A DNA stretch of 64,000 nt, from assembly GCA_024500155.1 (NCBI GenBank), contig CM044867.1:11235632-11299631 (forward strand). Direction: 5' to 3'. Below, one piece after another: positions 9,966 through 20,716 of the stretch. Position 1 is the first letter of the stretch, and each line of letters opens with the position of its first letter. The notes under the pieces are model-generated. The model saw only the letters and a list, made by a program, of their open reading frames with translations. It had not been told where the DNA came from and did not search any database. A program made the translations under genes and the position numbers. The stretch comes from Chenopodium formosanum. Taxonomy: Eukaryota; Streptophyta; Magnoliopsida; Caryophyllales; Amaranthaceae.

Positions 9966-10389
9966 TTAAGACCTGAGAAATAAAATTTGCCAAGGGACTC
10001 GTATAGACTATGATTGACTTGACCAAATTTGACTTGACATGACATGACATGTGTATGACTTGTGAGTGTGTGTATAGTTTGAGTGTGTGTGCACAGACAC
10101 AAGCAACCGAAAATGCAAAAGAAAAAAAATTTCCGTCATTTTTGTCATGAGTGGAGGGTACCGACTTTCTCCCTTCAAAAGAAAGACATGAAAAAGATTT
10201 TATTTTCGAACTTCCCTCGATGAGAAAATTTTGAAAAAGTTTTTGAACTTCCCCAACAAAAAATAATGAAACAGGGGAAGAAGTTTTGAACTTCCTCCTT
10301 AAGCAAGACGAAATGAATCGTATGAATTGAATTGCTTGTCTTGAAAACAGTTTATGCATGATGCATGCTCTTTGGCCAGGAGGCTAAGG

Positions 10390-10672
10390 ACAATTACATC
10401 ATGTGACACGATAGATGAATGAACTTAGGTTATGGAGCTAAGCATCATATATGGTGTAAGAAACGATCTTGAACGTCACTTAGGTCTAGAAGCTAAGCAC
10501 GTATATAGACGAAGTGATTATTGCATAATGAACGTTGCTTAAGTCAAGGAGCTAAGCACGATATGCTTTGTATGATTAAAAATCACAGATATATAAATGT
10601 AACTCAGCACATTATGCGATGCATGAAATAATGAATATTGCTCAGGTCAGGAAGCTAAGCAAGTATACAATG
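10390..10672 (-). repeat. Degenerate 75-90-bp repeats ('gaagctaagcac')
   Basis: Four to five imperfect units around 10430, 10480, 10540 and 10640, each with 'gaacgt(t)gcttaggt..aggagctaagcac'. Non-coding. Confidence 0.65.
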
Positions 10673-11881
10673 TTTTTTCTAATGAATGTTGTCTTGAAGG
10701 ATGATGACATGCACAGTGTTGAAACAAGATTTCATGATAGAGGGTTCTTAAAGGGAAGGATGATATGGCTATGTATGTGTGAGTGAAGTGTGTGAAAGTG
10801 ATACTAAGGTTGGCTGCAAAGGTTGTGGTGATGGAAATAGATGTGAGAAGAGTCAAAGATGATGACCCTTGTTGGGCTGGGTAAGCTAAGAGATGTGGGT
10901 TCAAGCCCCCAAGTCTAGCTCTAAATGGGTAAGGGTAAGCATCGGATATTCTTTGACTCGATCATGCATGGATATGAATATGAATGTGGCCGCACCTCAA
11001 TGTGGGTTCAGGCCGAACGTAGCTCTAACCGAACTTTGCACAAGTGTATGTACACCTCAAAGAGGTCTTTCAAGGGTTGTAATGTGGTTAAGTTGATGGT
11101 TTAAGGAAGAAAGGAGTAAAAGGTTCAAGACCCGAGAGAAACCCCCCCGAGATGTGTAATTGTGTATTTGAAAACTTTGAATTTGCAAGTTTTATTTTTC
11201 ACATATTTTTTGCTTTGAAATTCTTTTCTTTCTCTTTTTTTTTCATTCTTTTGAATCAATGTAGGCAATCTCAGATCATGCGGTTCATCACTCACTTAGC
11301 ATTCATGTTTCTCAGGCACGGTACCAAGCACTCGATGAGAGACGCAATTTGAGACGTGTTCATATCGAAGACATTGGAACACTTGCCTTTAGACATTGTT
11401 TTTTATTATTATTTACTTTTTTTATTTATTTTATTATTTGAACTTGCTTTCTTACTGTTACACAAATTGCACATCTTTCCATCCCTGGGTTAAGTGAATG
11501 TGGGTTGAATAAATAAGGTCAATCGTTAGACGAGGCTCAAAGTGGTTGACGACGAAATGAAATGAGTGTTTGAAATGTTTTAAAGGAATGAATGGGTTGC
11601 CAAGGTGCCTCAAATCATGGGTGTACCTTGTGTTTAGTTCGGCAATTTTTATTTTATTTTTTTAAATGAAAATTGCTATGATCGAGATATAAAGAAATAA
11701 TGCTCATTTTATTGATGGAAATGGTGAATAAGATAACAAAATATCAAATTATAGAAAAAGGGAATCTAAACACTAAACTTAGGATGGGAAATCTATGCTA
11801 GACTTAAAAGGGGGAAAAGGGAAAAAATCATGAAATCTTACACGAAGAGCTCGTCGCGCGCCTTGTCTTCATTGCTGCTTG
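10673..11881 (-). other. TR-GAG non-coding region downstream of gag
   Basis: No domain-bearing ORF. Two copies of a 'gtgggttca(a/g)gcc...tagctctaa' block (about 10893 and 11000) and T-rich tracts are visible. This is where pro-pol would lie in an autonomous element, and none is found. Confidence 0.7.
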
Positions 11882-12976
11882 TCACTTTTTACCACCTGGA
11901 GGGACTGGAAGTTTGTTGGCATCAACAAGATCCTGAATAGCATCCTTCAAATTCCAGCATTGTTCAGTAGAGTGACCCCTTCCTTGATGGAACTTGCAAT
12001 GGGCGTTGGGGTTCCATTTGGCGCTCCTTTCTTCAGGTTTGGGCTCTGGAAATGGCCCAATAGGTGTGATCAAGCCTTGTCCGTAAAGGCGATCAAAGGC
12101 CGCATCATAAGTCATTCCTAAAGGAGTGTATGTTCTCCTTTTCTTGGGCAATGGAGCATCAAGAGCTAATACTTCATTGAGATCAACTTGGCTTATATTG
12201 TTGGTAGTATTTTCCTGCTTAGAAGACGAAGAAGAAGGAAGGTCGTTCTTCTTGTTTTTCCAAGTGTTGTTATTGTTACTACCAGCAGTCTTTATTAGCT
12301 CGTCCTCGATATTGATGCCAATGTCATATACAGCTTCAAAAGTGTTCAACGGAAGAAATTTGAGATTTTGCTTGTACTTGTGAGTCAGATTTTGGATGAA
12401 GAGGCGAATCATCTCTTTTTCTTTGGGAGGATCTACCAAGAGTGCAGCTGTTTCCCTCCACCTATTCAGGTAAGGAATGAAGCCTTCATTCTCTTTCTGT
12501 TTGAGAATTGAGAGTTCACGTTCAGAAGTTTTACTTTGAATGTTACACTTGTAACGGTTCATAAAACTGTCGGTGACATCTTGCCAAGTCGCAGTACACT
12601 TGGCATCTAGGGAATAAAACCATTGTTGGCAAGCATGTTCTAAGGAGAGAGGGAACACCGTAGGGAAGAGTGTTACGTCCAATCCCTTAAGAGCCATGGT
12701 TGCAGAAAAAGCCTTCAAATGAAACATAGGGTTATCAGTAGGCTTGAACTTGGGAATGTCAGCGGTGGAAAATTTCTCAGGAAGCCTATCCCTTATGTTC
12801 AGAGAAGTGGCAGGTTGCTCGACATAGGTAAACTCTTCAGAGATCTTACTCATCTGTTCTCTGATCTTGTCTATTGCAGCTACAGTGGCATTGCTTTGAT
12901 TGTTTTGCTCTACCGTGAGAACCCTGGTAGTGAGTGCTTCCATCATAGTAGACAACCTTTCGATGGCCTGGTTCAT
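11882..12976 (-). CDS. gag: TR-GAG Gag protein, intact copy
   Basis: 364 residues from ATG 12976. After an N-terminal coiled segment comes the Tat-type capsid block (IPKFKPTDNPMFHLKAF, LSLEHACQQWFYSLD, RYKCNIQ, KQKENEGF, YDIGINIEDEL), a Ser/Asn-rich linker, and a C-terminal CHHC zinc knuckle at C327, H330, H335 and C340. It would form particles and bind element RNA; replication enzymes must come from elsewhere. Block-by-block similarity to the Tat-C gag (62047 onward) is clear by eye. The frame has no stops. The stop directly after the knuckle module indicates a stand-alone Gag rather than a Gag-Pol truncated by decay. Residues from about 303 on lie outside the later tandem duplication and are missing in the second copy. 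Confidence 0.88.
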   Translation of the reverse strand: MNQAIERLSTMMEALTTRVLTVEQNNQSNATVAAIDKIREQMSKISEEFTYVEQPATSLNIRDRLPEKFSTADIPKFKPTDNPMFHLKAFSATMALKGLDVTLFPTVFPLSLEHACQQWFYSLDAKCTATWQDVTDSFMNRYKCNIQSKTSERELSILKQKENEGFIPYLNRWRETAALLVDPPKEKEMIRLFIQNLTHKYKQNLKFLPLNTFEAVYDIGINIEDELIKTAGSNNNNTWKNKKNDLPSSSSSKQENTTNNISQVDLNEVLALDAPLPKKRRTYTPLGMTYDAAFDRLYGQGLITPIGPFPEPKPEERSAKWNPNAHCKFHQGRGHSTEQCWNLKDAIQDLVDANKLPVPPGGKK

Positions 12977-13021
12977 ATTAACACGGAAAACTTGACTGAC
13001 GCTTTTTTTTTTTTTTTTTTT

Positions 13022-13600
13022 GGAAAATCCACCATGTCACAGTCAACATTCCCGTGCCACGGTACGGCACCCCGTCAGACGGTGCACTGTACCGTGACAC
13101 AGCACATTTTTTTTTTTTTTTTTTGAAAAATCCACCGTGTCACGGTCGACATTCCCGTGCCACGATACGGTATCCCGTCAGACGGTGCAATGTACCGTGA
13201 CACGGTCAACTTTTATTTTTTTTTTTTTCCTTTTTTTTTTTTTGAAAAATCCACCGTGTCACGGTCGACATTCCCGTGCCACAATACAGTACCCCATCAG
13301 ACGGCGCACTGTACCGTGACACAGTCAAATTTTTTTTTTTTTTTTTTTTTGGAAGAATCGACCGTGTCACGGTCGACATTCCCGTGCCACGGTACGGTAC
13401 CCCGTCAGACGGTGCACTGTACCGTGACACGGTCAAAATTTTTTTTTTTTTTTTTTTAGAAGAATTGACCGTGTCACGGTCGACATTCCCGTGCCACGGT
13501 ACGGTACCCCGTCAGACGGTGCACTGTACCGTGACACAGTCAAAATTTTTTTTTTTTTTTTTTTTTGGAAAAATCGACCGTGTCACGGTCGACATCCCCT
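13022..13600 (-). repeat. 108-bp array of palindrome boxes separated by T-tracts, copy 1
   Basis: Five units and a final half, with starts (CCGTGTCACGG or variant) at 13030, 13135, 13254, 13362, 13469 and 13578. Each unit holds four 11-nt dyads: CCGTGTCACGG, CCGTGCCACGG, CCGTCAGACGG and CCGTGACACGG, followed by a T-run of 16-26 nt (A-run on the coding strand). It lies directly upstream of the gag ATG. Confidence 0.92.
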
Positions 13601-14692
13601 TAAAAAAACGATCCGCCTTTCTCCGAAAACAAAACGACACAAAAACAAGACTTCCCTAAAATACGGTCAAAAAAGTGGTGCACGACTTAAAAGTGTGTGA
13701 ACACGACATGTGAGTGATAGACGCGTGTTTTGACCGTATATCTAGACATGACACCAAACTGGACACAGCATTCACACAAAAATCGAAAAAAAAGACTGAC
13801 AAGACACTTTCCTGGGCACCGTGTCACGGTGCCACTGTCGTGACACGGTGCAGTCTGCCGTTAGACGATAGACTTTCCCGTGTCACGGCACTGTTCACCG
13901 TGACACGACAGAACATGTCGTGACACGGTGCGCAGTTCCAGGTCAGTTTTTGTGATTTTTTCAGATTTTAATCGATTTTAAGTCCGTACTAATTGTTATG
14001 TGAGAATAAAAAACCCTCGGTCATGGGTTAAACAAAAACAGCAAACGCATGAGGGTTAGCACCAAACATCCACATAGCATTTAGGCACGATGATGTAAAA
14101 AGTTCGCAACCTAGAGTCAAGATCTATGTTCAACTATTGGTCAAGCTTTGGGTGTCAAAAGGGTACCATGGTTAAGAGTTTGGACGCGTTAGCAAGGCAG
14201 CCTCCCGTGAGGGTGTATGCCAACGGGCGGCTCCGCGAGTTCGTGATGAAACCGAACTCGACTCCATGGTTTGGGTGGATTTTATAACTCGGATGAACCC
14301 TTATTGCCATGAGCGTTTTTGGGTCGATAGAGCTTAAATCCCCCGGGGCTAAGACACATGTAGAACACATACGGTTTTTCAGAAAAATCGAAGGAAGTCG
14401 ACTGTGAGGAAAGAAAATAAGCCACCGGACTGATTTTAGGACTGCCGTGACACGGCAGACTCTGCCGTGACACGGCAGTCAGAAAATCTGACTGGTGCCC
14501 TGTTTTTCTTCGTACGCAATCAAGTTGTTCAATTTTTTCCTACGGGAAAGATCTAAATTCGACGTTAAAACGTTTATGCTTATGCAAAAATGCCAAATTA
14601 ATCACGGGAATATTTTTCAAGAATCTTTCAAGTCTCATCCACTCATCTCGATTAAATACCGATCACTCAAATCGATAAATAACCAAGAATCC
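13601..14692 (-). other. TR-GAG leader, copy 1
   Basis: Non-coding leader between PBS and the box array. Contains CCGTGTCACGG at 13819 and 13878, a variant at 13898, and two CTGCCGTGACACGGCAG boxes (8-bp arms) at 14442-14458 and 14462-14478. The stem-loop CGAGTTCG...CGAACTCG at 14236-14260 is shared with Tat-C. Confidence 0.8.
14236..14260 (-). ncRNA. Conserved leader stem-loop (candidate packaging element), copy 1
   Basis: Minus strand: CGAGTTCG, 9-nt loop GTTTCATCA, CGAACTCG; a perfect 8-bp stem preceded by AAACCATGGAGT and followed by CGGA. Tat-C has the same element at 61031-61055 with one loop change, although the surrounding leaders have diverged. The second copy is at 21352-21376. The packaging role is inferred. 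Confidence 0.55.
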
Positions 14693-14710
14693 TCCCCAGT
14701 GGAGTCGCCA
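14693..14710 (-). other. Primer binding site, TR-GAG copy 1
   Basis: Minus strand TGGCGACTCCACTGGGGA, 3 nt after the LTR end. It is identical to the Tat-C PBS. From memory this matches the 3' end of a plant tRNA-Arg, the primer used by Ogre/Tat elements. Confidence 0.85.
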
Positions 14711-14713
14711 AAT

Positions 14714-16381
14714 TGTAGGCGTCGCTTGAAGTGCGCCTACGTTAAGCATGGTGTGAATATGCTTGGCACTCATAGGAAGTGGGAATTGACATAACGATTA
14801 GGGACACGATTAGGGACAAGGAAAGTAGGGAGCCGCCAACAAGTTTTTGTGGAACTTGTAAACCGTTCACGGATCATAAAAGGCAACCACGAAAAGGGAC
14901 AACGAAAGGCAACAACGATTGACCCGTGAAGGTTACACCCCATTCATAATCCATGAGATTACTAACTCCATATGGTTCGGAACCACGAAAGGAGGATCGG
15001 GGATGATGGTACGAAGTGAGTCATGGAGTCACATTCGCCCGTATTGGCCTCTACTCGATTCTTATTGTGAAAAGCATTCCTGTGATCTCAAAGGCATACA
15101 AACAAAATTCAAATTCGCTCCAAACTATTATTATGCTAAATTGGTTTAATATTAATGCAACATATAATTCTATAATATTGTGATCACTTCGATTTAACAA
15201 CAAGATTAAAAAGGAACCTAAACCGGTTGTCCAAATTATCTTATTAGTCGTGATTTTCAATTACAAATTCCCTTTAAACATGCAATATGGAGATCATAAA
15301 ATATAGACATTAATAAACATTAATATTGGAAACAATTCAACAATAAATCCAACAATATAAAATCGTTAGAAAAATAATAGAAATAAAAGGAACATGATTC
15401 CTTACTTTGATTTTGTTTGCTTGCTACTATAAAAACAATAAACGCGTTAGTAACTTCAAGGAAAATTAATTAAACAATAATTAAAATTAAATTAAATTAA
15501 ATGAGTTGATTTGGGGCCAAACCCTCAAACAGTTCTACCTTTCACGCCGTGGTTTAAGGATAGAACCCCGGGTAAAGTACGGACTCCTTTGAGTGCTTAA
15601 GGAAGGTATTTTGAAAGAGAGAAGGGTAGGCTAGTGTTTAGGCTAGAGCATAGAAGAGAAATGAGAGAATTAATTGATGCCCCATACATCAGAAATGAGG
15701 GGTTATTTATAGGAAAAATGTGTTGAGGGAACACACGGAACCCTAAAATGACAGATTCCCTAGAACAGTATCCCGTGACACGGCAAAATGTACCGTGACA
15801 CGGGAAAATCCACCGTCAGATGGGAGAGAATCCCATGACACGGTGCACTTTTGCGTGATGCGGGATACTTTTAAACAAACGGGGGAAGAAAACGCGTTAG
15901 GGTTTACACGAAAAAGACACGAACTGTACCCGTGTCACATCAAGTTTCCCATGACACGGGATTGCTTACCGTCAGACGGGAGAGGATCCCGTGACGCGGG
16001 AATTCCTGCCGTGGCGCGGGATAGTTTTTGTCATTTTTCCGTCTAAATTCATTTTTAACCCTAATTTCATTCAGCTTTTAAATGCCGATTGATAATTTCG
16101 GGCCATTTTCTGATTTATCAAAATTGGGCTAAAATAAGAAAATAAATAAAAGGTTTGGGCCAAAATAAGTAATAAAACAATAAAAAAGGTTTGGGGCTGG
16201 AATTAAAACTATGCTTTTACCAAACACCAAGACTGATCCATGGGCAATCCAGAAATACGAATTTAATTAAATATGATTTTTAAGCACTCTCGGGATTAAA
16301 TACTGAACCCGACCAATAATAGCGGCGAAAGGTTGTTCATCATCGGGTTTGGTTTTGGGGAGAAATTTTTAGGTGTCTACA
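14714..16381 (-). repeat. TR-GAG 5' LTR, copy 1 (1668 bp)
   Basis: Begins TGTAGACACC (16381) and ends CTACA (14714) next to the PBS. TATA box at 15704-15711. Boxes (CCGTGACACGG, CCGTCAGACGG and variants) are at 15773-16018, upstream of the TATA on the minus strand. One box differs between LTR copies by a CG-to-CA change (CCCGTGAC to CCCATGAC). Confidence 0.93.
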
Positions 16382-16936
16382 CATACCATGTAGAGTGTTG
16401 GGCTAGAGTAGTGTGTTTAGGATAAGGGTTTTGGGCTTTTGACATGGGCTCTTATTTAGAGATGTGATCTATAAATAAGATCCATGCCTAGGGTTGCAAG
16501 TAAGCAGTAACAATCAACATACAGTAGATTGTGAAAGAAGCAACCAAGCCCCAAAACCCTAAACACTCTCCTCACTCACGGCCCTCCCCTCTCCCCTTCA
16601 CGTTCGTACGTGCGGTGCCCCTCATGGTGGCTCGTGGTGTTCGTCGTGGTGGTTCATGGTTAGCTCGTGTCTCTCTTCTCCGTTGAAGGTTGATTGAAGC
16701 GTTCAGTCACGACTAACTAGCATTAGTGGAGGTTTAACTTGTGCCCGTGGACCAAGTAGAGGAATCACGCTTGGGGTTCTTTATCTCCCTTTGTTCTTGC
16801 TCGATCGCACGTGGAATCACGCTTCAAAGGTACAATTATTTGTTCTTTATGTGTTATGCATTAGATCCTTGGATTAGGTACTATATGAATATGATTCATG
16901 TTTATTTCCGCTGCGTAGTACCTATAAACCCCTACA
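16382..16936 (+). repeat. Copia-like LTR fragment, copy 1
   Basis: Plus-strand promoter-like sequence: TATAAATA at 16470-16477, a CT-rich leader, then 'tttccgctgcgtag' as often seen at Copia LTR ends, and a final ...CCCTACA before Athila-B gag resumes. The 5' end is removed by the TR-GAG insertion. No flanking ORF, so it may be a solo LTR. Family assignment is weak. Confidence 0.45.
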
Positions 16937-17072
16937 ACTCATTCATGCCCCAATAAGCTATACCACAAGCATCACTAAGAGAACACCCATGGTAACTAAG
17001 GAAACCATCTAATCTATCAAAGTATGCATAGAAGGGTTCACCATCAAATTGAGGAAAAGATAAGCATGCCAT
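16937..17072 (-). pseudogene. gag: Athila-B gag, N-terminal fragment, copy 1
   Basis: Minus strand from ATG 17072. The first about 45 residues contain FDGEPFYAYFDRLDGFL and IAYWGMNEL, matching the remembered N-terminal pattern of Athila-type gag (DGEPFY..F..FL...GLNE). It is then interrupted by the Copia-like fragment. It lies about 95 bp downstream of an Athila PBS. The remainder of Athila-B is not in the window. Confidence 0.6.
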
Positions 17073-17166
17073 TTTTATACAAAAAAAACAAAGAAAAGCA
17101 AACAAAAATCAAATAATATATAAGAACCTAGCTAATCTAATCAACACAAACTAATGAATGCCTTAG

Positions 17167-17184
17167 TCCCCGGCAACGGCGTCA
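17167..17184 (-). other. Athila-B PBS (tRNA-Asp type), copy 1, mutated
   Basis: Minus strand TGACGCCGTTGCCGGGGA. It is complementary to the 3' end of tRNA-Asp(GTC) plus CCA except at one base in the CCA complement; copy 2 (24283-24300) is a perfect match. Confidence 0.85.
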
Positions 17185-17189
17185 AAATT

Positions 17190-19176
17190 TGATCGCGGGA
17201 TTAGATAGTGTCGTTGGTCTACTAACCCTAATCAAATTAGAAATTTATAAAACCTAAACTACCCTAATACGAGTATAAGGGTAAGTAAAGGGTCGAACCC
17301 AAAAGGACTAAGTGTATCAATTTGTGCTAATTAGACTACTAGGAAAGCTTGTGAGATAGAGAGAGGTTCAACTAAACACTACTAAGAGCAAATAACTAAA
17401 ACTAGGGAAAGTGGAATCCAATTACATCAATGCATTCAACAAAATCATACAATTAGATGAAAATGACCTTGATTAGGAACAATCAACACAATTAACTCAC
17501 TCTCGCACAATTAAGCATGTTAATTAACCTACTAAACTAATTCACTCTCATGCAACTAGCCTAGCAAAGGTATGGAAGAATTTAGACCCTCAACCAACTC
17601 ACTCTCGCACAATTGATTGAAAGCACAATTAACAACATAGAATCAATTAGCTAGAAAGATTCTAATCCATAAAAGCATCATCCATACACAATAAACAAGA
17701 AACAATTTCATACTAACCACAATCAATCATTAAATTAATTAACATAACCTTCATCCATTTCCCTAGAACAAAACCTAAGCTAACATAATGAACAAAAACA
17801 TGGAAAACAAGGTAAAATAATAATAAAAGCAAGAATCAAATAACTAAAATAATTAATCTACTCAAATAAAAAAATAAATAAGCAAAATCAATAATAAATG
17901 AAAGCAATAAAGGTGAGAGAAAGTTAGGAAAACTCATTGAATAATTGAGAAGAAAAATCCACAAATTTGCTTCTTCAAAATCCCAAACACTCCATGAAAA
18001 ATCCAAGCTTTCTCTCTCTAAACTACTCCTAAACTAGAGAGAGAAAATCTTAATCTAACCCTAAGAGAGAGAAAATAAAGGAACTAAACTAATCTAATCT
18101 AGGGTAAAATAATATTGATTGAAAGTTGTTAGAGAATAACCCCAAAGGGGGTATTTATAATACAAGGACTAAAAATAAAATAAAAATAAAAGAGAAAATA
18201 AAATAGAAATTAAACTAAATAAAAATAACAAAACTAAAAATAAAAAGGAAAAGAAAAATAAAAAGGAAACCCATCACTGCCATCAGACCCACGAAATACC
18301 CCTTGTCTTCTTCCTTCAATTCACTGCTTTGATTTCATCATCAACATCTCCACCATTCAACCGCCATTCACCATCATCAATCATCACCGTCGATCAACTT
18401 CAATCAACAACACCATCAACAGCATCTTCAAATCATGGCCGTTGGATTTTCATTAAAATCACGTGCAAAGCTCGTGATGTGGTTCAAATTGAACCCCGAT
18501 CTACGCGCCCGCGAAGACACCGCGCATAGGTCGCGCAAAGCTACTGCCTACAATCTGTATTTCGACTCCAATTGTGCGCCTTCTGACAGGGCTGCGCGGC
18601 CGCGAATAGCTCCTATCGAATTGGGGATAAATTTGGGTAATTGATTGCCAATTGCGAGGCTGCAAATTCCGATTGATGGGCGATTGTTGCGAGGTGAGAA
18701 CAGGGTGTGTGCGCGACGGTGGCTGATGCTGCTGATTTGCGTGGTGAAGGGGGCAGCAATGGTGGAGTGCGTGGTTGTTGTTGATGTTGCTATTGGCGTT
18801 GGTGGTGTGTGGGGTGAGATGCGTGGCTGCTCTGTTTAGTTGAAACAGGGGAGTTGCGAAGAGTGTGTGGGTGAGTGGTTTGGTGGTGATTGATGGTGGT
18901 TTTGGCGATGGCTGGTGTATTGGTGTGATGGTGTGTTGCTGGTGTAGCTGTTGTTGTTGTTGTTGTTGTGGCTGATTGGAGTGTGGTGGTAAGGGAGCTT
19001 CGTGGGTGGTGTTTTGGGAGGCGCAGCAGGTGCTGCTGGCTGGTGGTTGTTGGGGCTGAGATTGTTGTTGCGTTATGTTGCTGTTGGTTTGCTGTTGGTG
19101 TGTGGGGGCTGATTGGGAAACAGGGGAAGAGCAGGGGAGTTAGGCTGCTGTTGTGGTGGAGGTTAAGAAAGATGTG
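17190..19176 (-). repeat. Athila-B LTR, copy 1, truncated by the duplication
   Basis: Begins at the PBS-proximal CA end (17190) and is cut at 19176 by the duplication junction, so the U3 start is missing. Contains GC-rich boxes such as CGCGGCCGCG (18595-18604) and 'gcgcccgcg' (18495). Short ORFs in it are incidental. Confidence 0.85.
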
Positions 19177-20084
19177 ATCAAGCCTTGTCCGTAAAGGCGA
19201 TCAAAGGCCGCATCATAAGTCATTCCTAAAGGAGTGTATGTTCTCCTTTTCTTGGGCAATGGAGCATCAAGAGCTAATACTTCATTGAGATCAACTTGGC
19301 TTATATTGTTGGTAGTATTTTCCTGCTTAGAAGACGAAGAAGAAGGAAGGTCGTTCTTCTTGTTTTTCCAAGTGTTGTTATTGTTACTACCAGCAGTCTT
19401 TATTAGCTCGTCCTCGATATTGATGCCAATGTCATATACAGCTTCAAAAGTGTTCAACGGAAGAAATTTGAGATTTTGCTTGTACTTGTGAGTCAGATTT
19501 TGGATGAAGAGGCGAATCATCTCTTTTTCTTTGGGAGGATCTACCAAGAGTGCAGCTGTTTCCCTCCACCTATTCAGGTAAGGAATGAAGCCTTCATTCT
19601 CTTTCTGTTTGAGAATTGAGAGTTCACGTTCAGAAGTTTTACTTTGAATGTTACACTTGTAACGGTTCATAAAACTGTCGGTGACATCTTGCCAAGTCGC
19701 AGTACACTTGGCATCTAGGGAATAAAACCATTGTTGGCAAGCATGTTCTAAGGAGAGAGGGAACACCGTAGGGAAGAGTGTTACGTCCAATCCCTTAAGA
19801 GCCATGGTTGCAGAAAAAGCCTTCAAATGAAACATAGGGTTATCAGTAGGCTTGAACTTGGGAATGTCAGCGGTGGAAAATTTCTCAGGAAGCCTATCCC
19901 TTATGTTCAGAGAAGTGGCAGGTTGCTCGACATAGGTAAACTCTTCAGAGATCTTACTCATCTGTTCTCTGATCTTGTCTATTGTAGCTACAGTGGCATT
20001 GCTTTGATTGTTTTGCTCTACCGTGAGAACCCTGGTAGTGAGTGCTTCCATCATAGTAGACAACCTTTCGATGGCCTGGTTCAT
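19140..20084 (-). pseudogene. gag: Chimeric truncated TR-GAG gag, copy 2
   Basis: Same start and sequence as the intact gag (one Ala-to-Thr change), but after about 303 residues it crosses the duplication junction into Athila-B LTR. It gains an unrelated tail of about ten residues (SFLTSTTTAA) and loses the CHHC zinc knuckle. The product could assemble but should lack the RNA-binding end. The longer frame upstream of 20084 is only translated box array. Confidence 0.9.
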
Positions 20085-20130
20085 ATTAACACGGAAAACT
20101 TGACTGACGCTTTTTTTTTTTTTTTTTTTT

Positions 20131-20438
20131 TGGAAAATCCACCATGTCACAGTCAACATTCCCGTGCCACGGTACGGCACCCCGTCAGACGGTGCACTGT
20201 ACCGTGACACGGAACATTTTTTTTTTTTTTTTTTTTCAAAAATCCACCGTGTCACGGTCGACATTCCCGTGCCACGGTACGGTACCCCGTCAGACGGTGC
20301 AATGTACCGTGACACGGTCAACTTTTATTTTATTTTTTTTTTCCTTTTTTTTTTTTTGAAAAATCCACCGTGTCACGGTCGACATTCCCGTGCCACAATA
20401 CGGTACCCCATCAGACGGCGCACTGTACCGTGACACAG

Positions 20439-20469
<31 letters not shown>

Positions 20470-20716
20470 GGAAGAATCGACCGTGTCACGGTCGACATTC
20501 CCGTGCCACGGTACGGTACCCCGTCAGACGGTGCACTGTACCGTGACACGGTCAAAATTTTTTTTTTTTTTTTTTAGAAGAATTGACCGTGTCACGGTCG
20601 ACATTCCCGTGCCACGGTACGGTACCCCGTCAGACGGTGCACTGTACCGTGACACAGTCAAAATTTTTTTTTGTTTTTTTTTGGAAAAATCGACCGTGTC
20701 ACGGTCGACATCCCCT
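20131..20716 (-). repeat. 108-bp palindrome box array, copy 2
   Basis: Same five and a half units as 13022-13600. T-tracts differ in length between copies, as expected for homopolymers; one tract has a G interruption (near 20673). Confidence 0.92.

Larger units (their letters stand above)
8417..16381 (-). mobile_element. Gag-only Tat-type LTR retrotransposon (TR-GAG), split by Athila-A
   Basis: Minus-strand order: 5' LTR (16381-14714), PBS (14710-14693), long leader with palindrome boxes, gag (12976-11882), about 2.8 kb of non-coding tandem repeats, polypurine tract, 3' LTR (9117-8417, cut by Athila-A). LTR termini are TGTAG...CTACA. No protease, RT, RNase H or integrase is present anywhere between the LTRs, so it is non-autonomous. 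PBS, LTR termini and gag resemble Tat-C at the right end of the window. The part from 12069 rightward is duplicated as 19177-26291. Confidence 0.88.
12069..19176. repeat. Tandem duplication, unit 1 (7108 bp)
   Basis: Nearly identical to 19177-26291. It runs from inside TR-GAG gag to inside the Athila-B LTR, so it is not bounded by any LTR. At the junction, TGTG (19173-19176) is shared by the left breakpoint (12065-12068) and the right breakpoint (26288-26291). Confidence 0.93.

Noticed and set aside
9370..10359. 329- and 225-aa minus-strand ORFs
   Set aside because: They run through the 33- and 72-88-bp tandem arrays; repeat units that keep a frame open give long ORFs by chance. No domain, and the two overlapping frames look equally good.
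11879..13126. Plus-strand ORFs opposite TR-GAG gag (also 19234-20207)
   Set aside because: Shadows of the minus-strand gag; identical in both duplication units for that reason.
13137..13700. Several ORFs with poly-Phe or poly-Lys runs (also at 20144-20816)
   Set aside because: Translations of T-tracts and palindrome boxes in the 108-bp array.
17160..17190. Possible partial tRNA-Asp gene (also at 24283-24300)
   Set aside because: Only 18 nt match and they sit directly next to an LTR end; this is a primer binding site.
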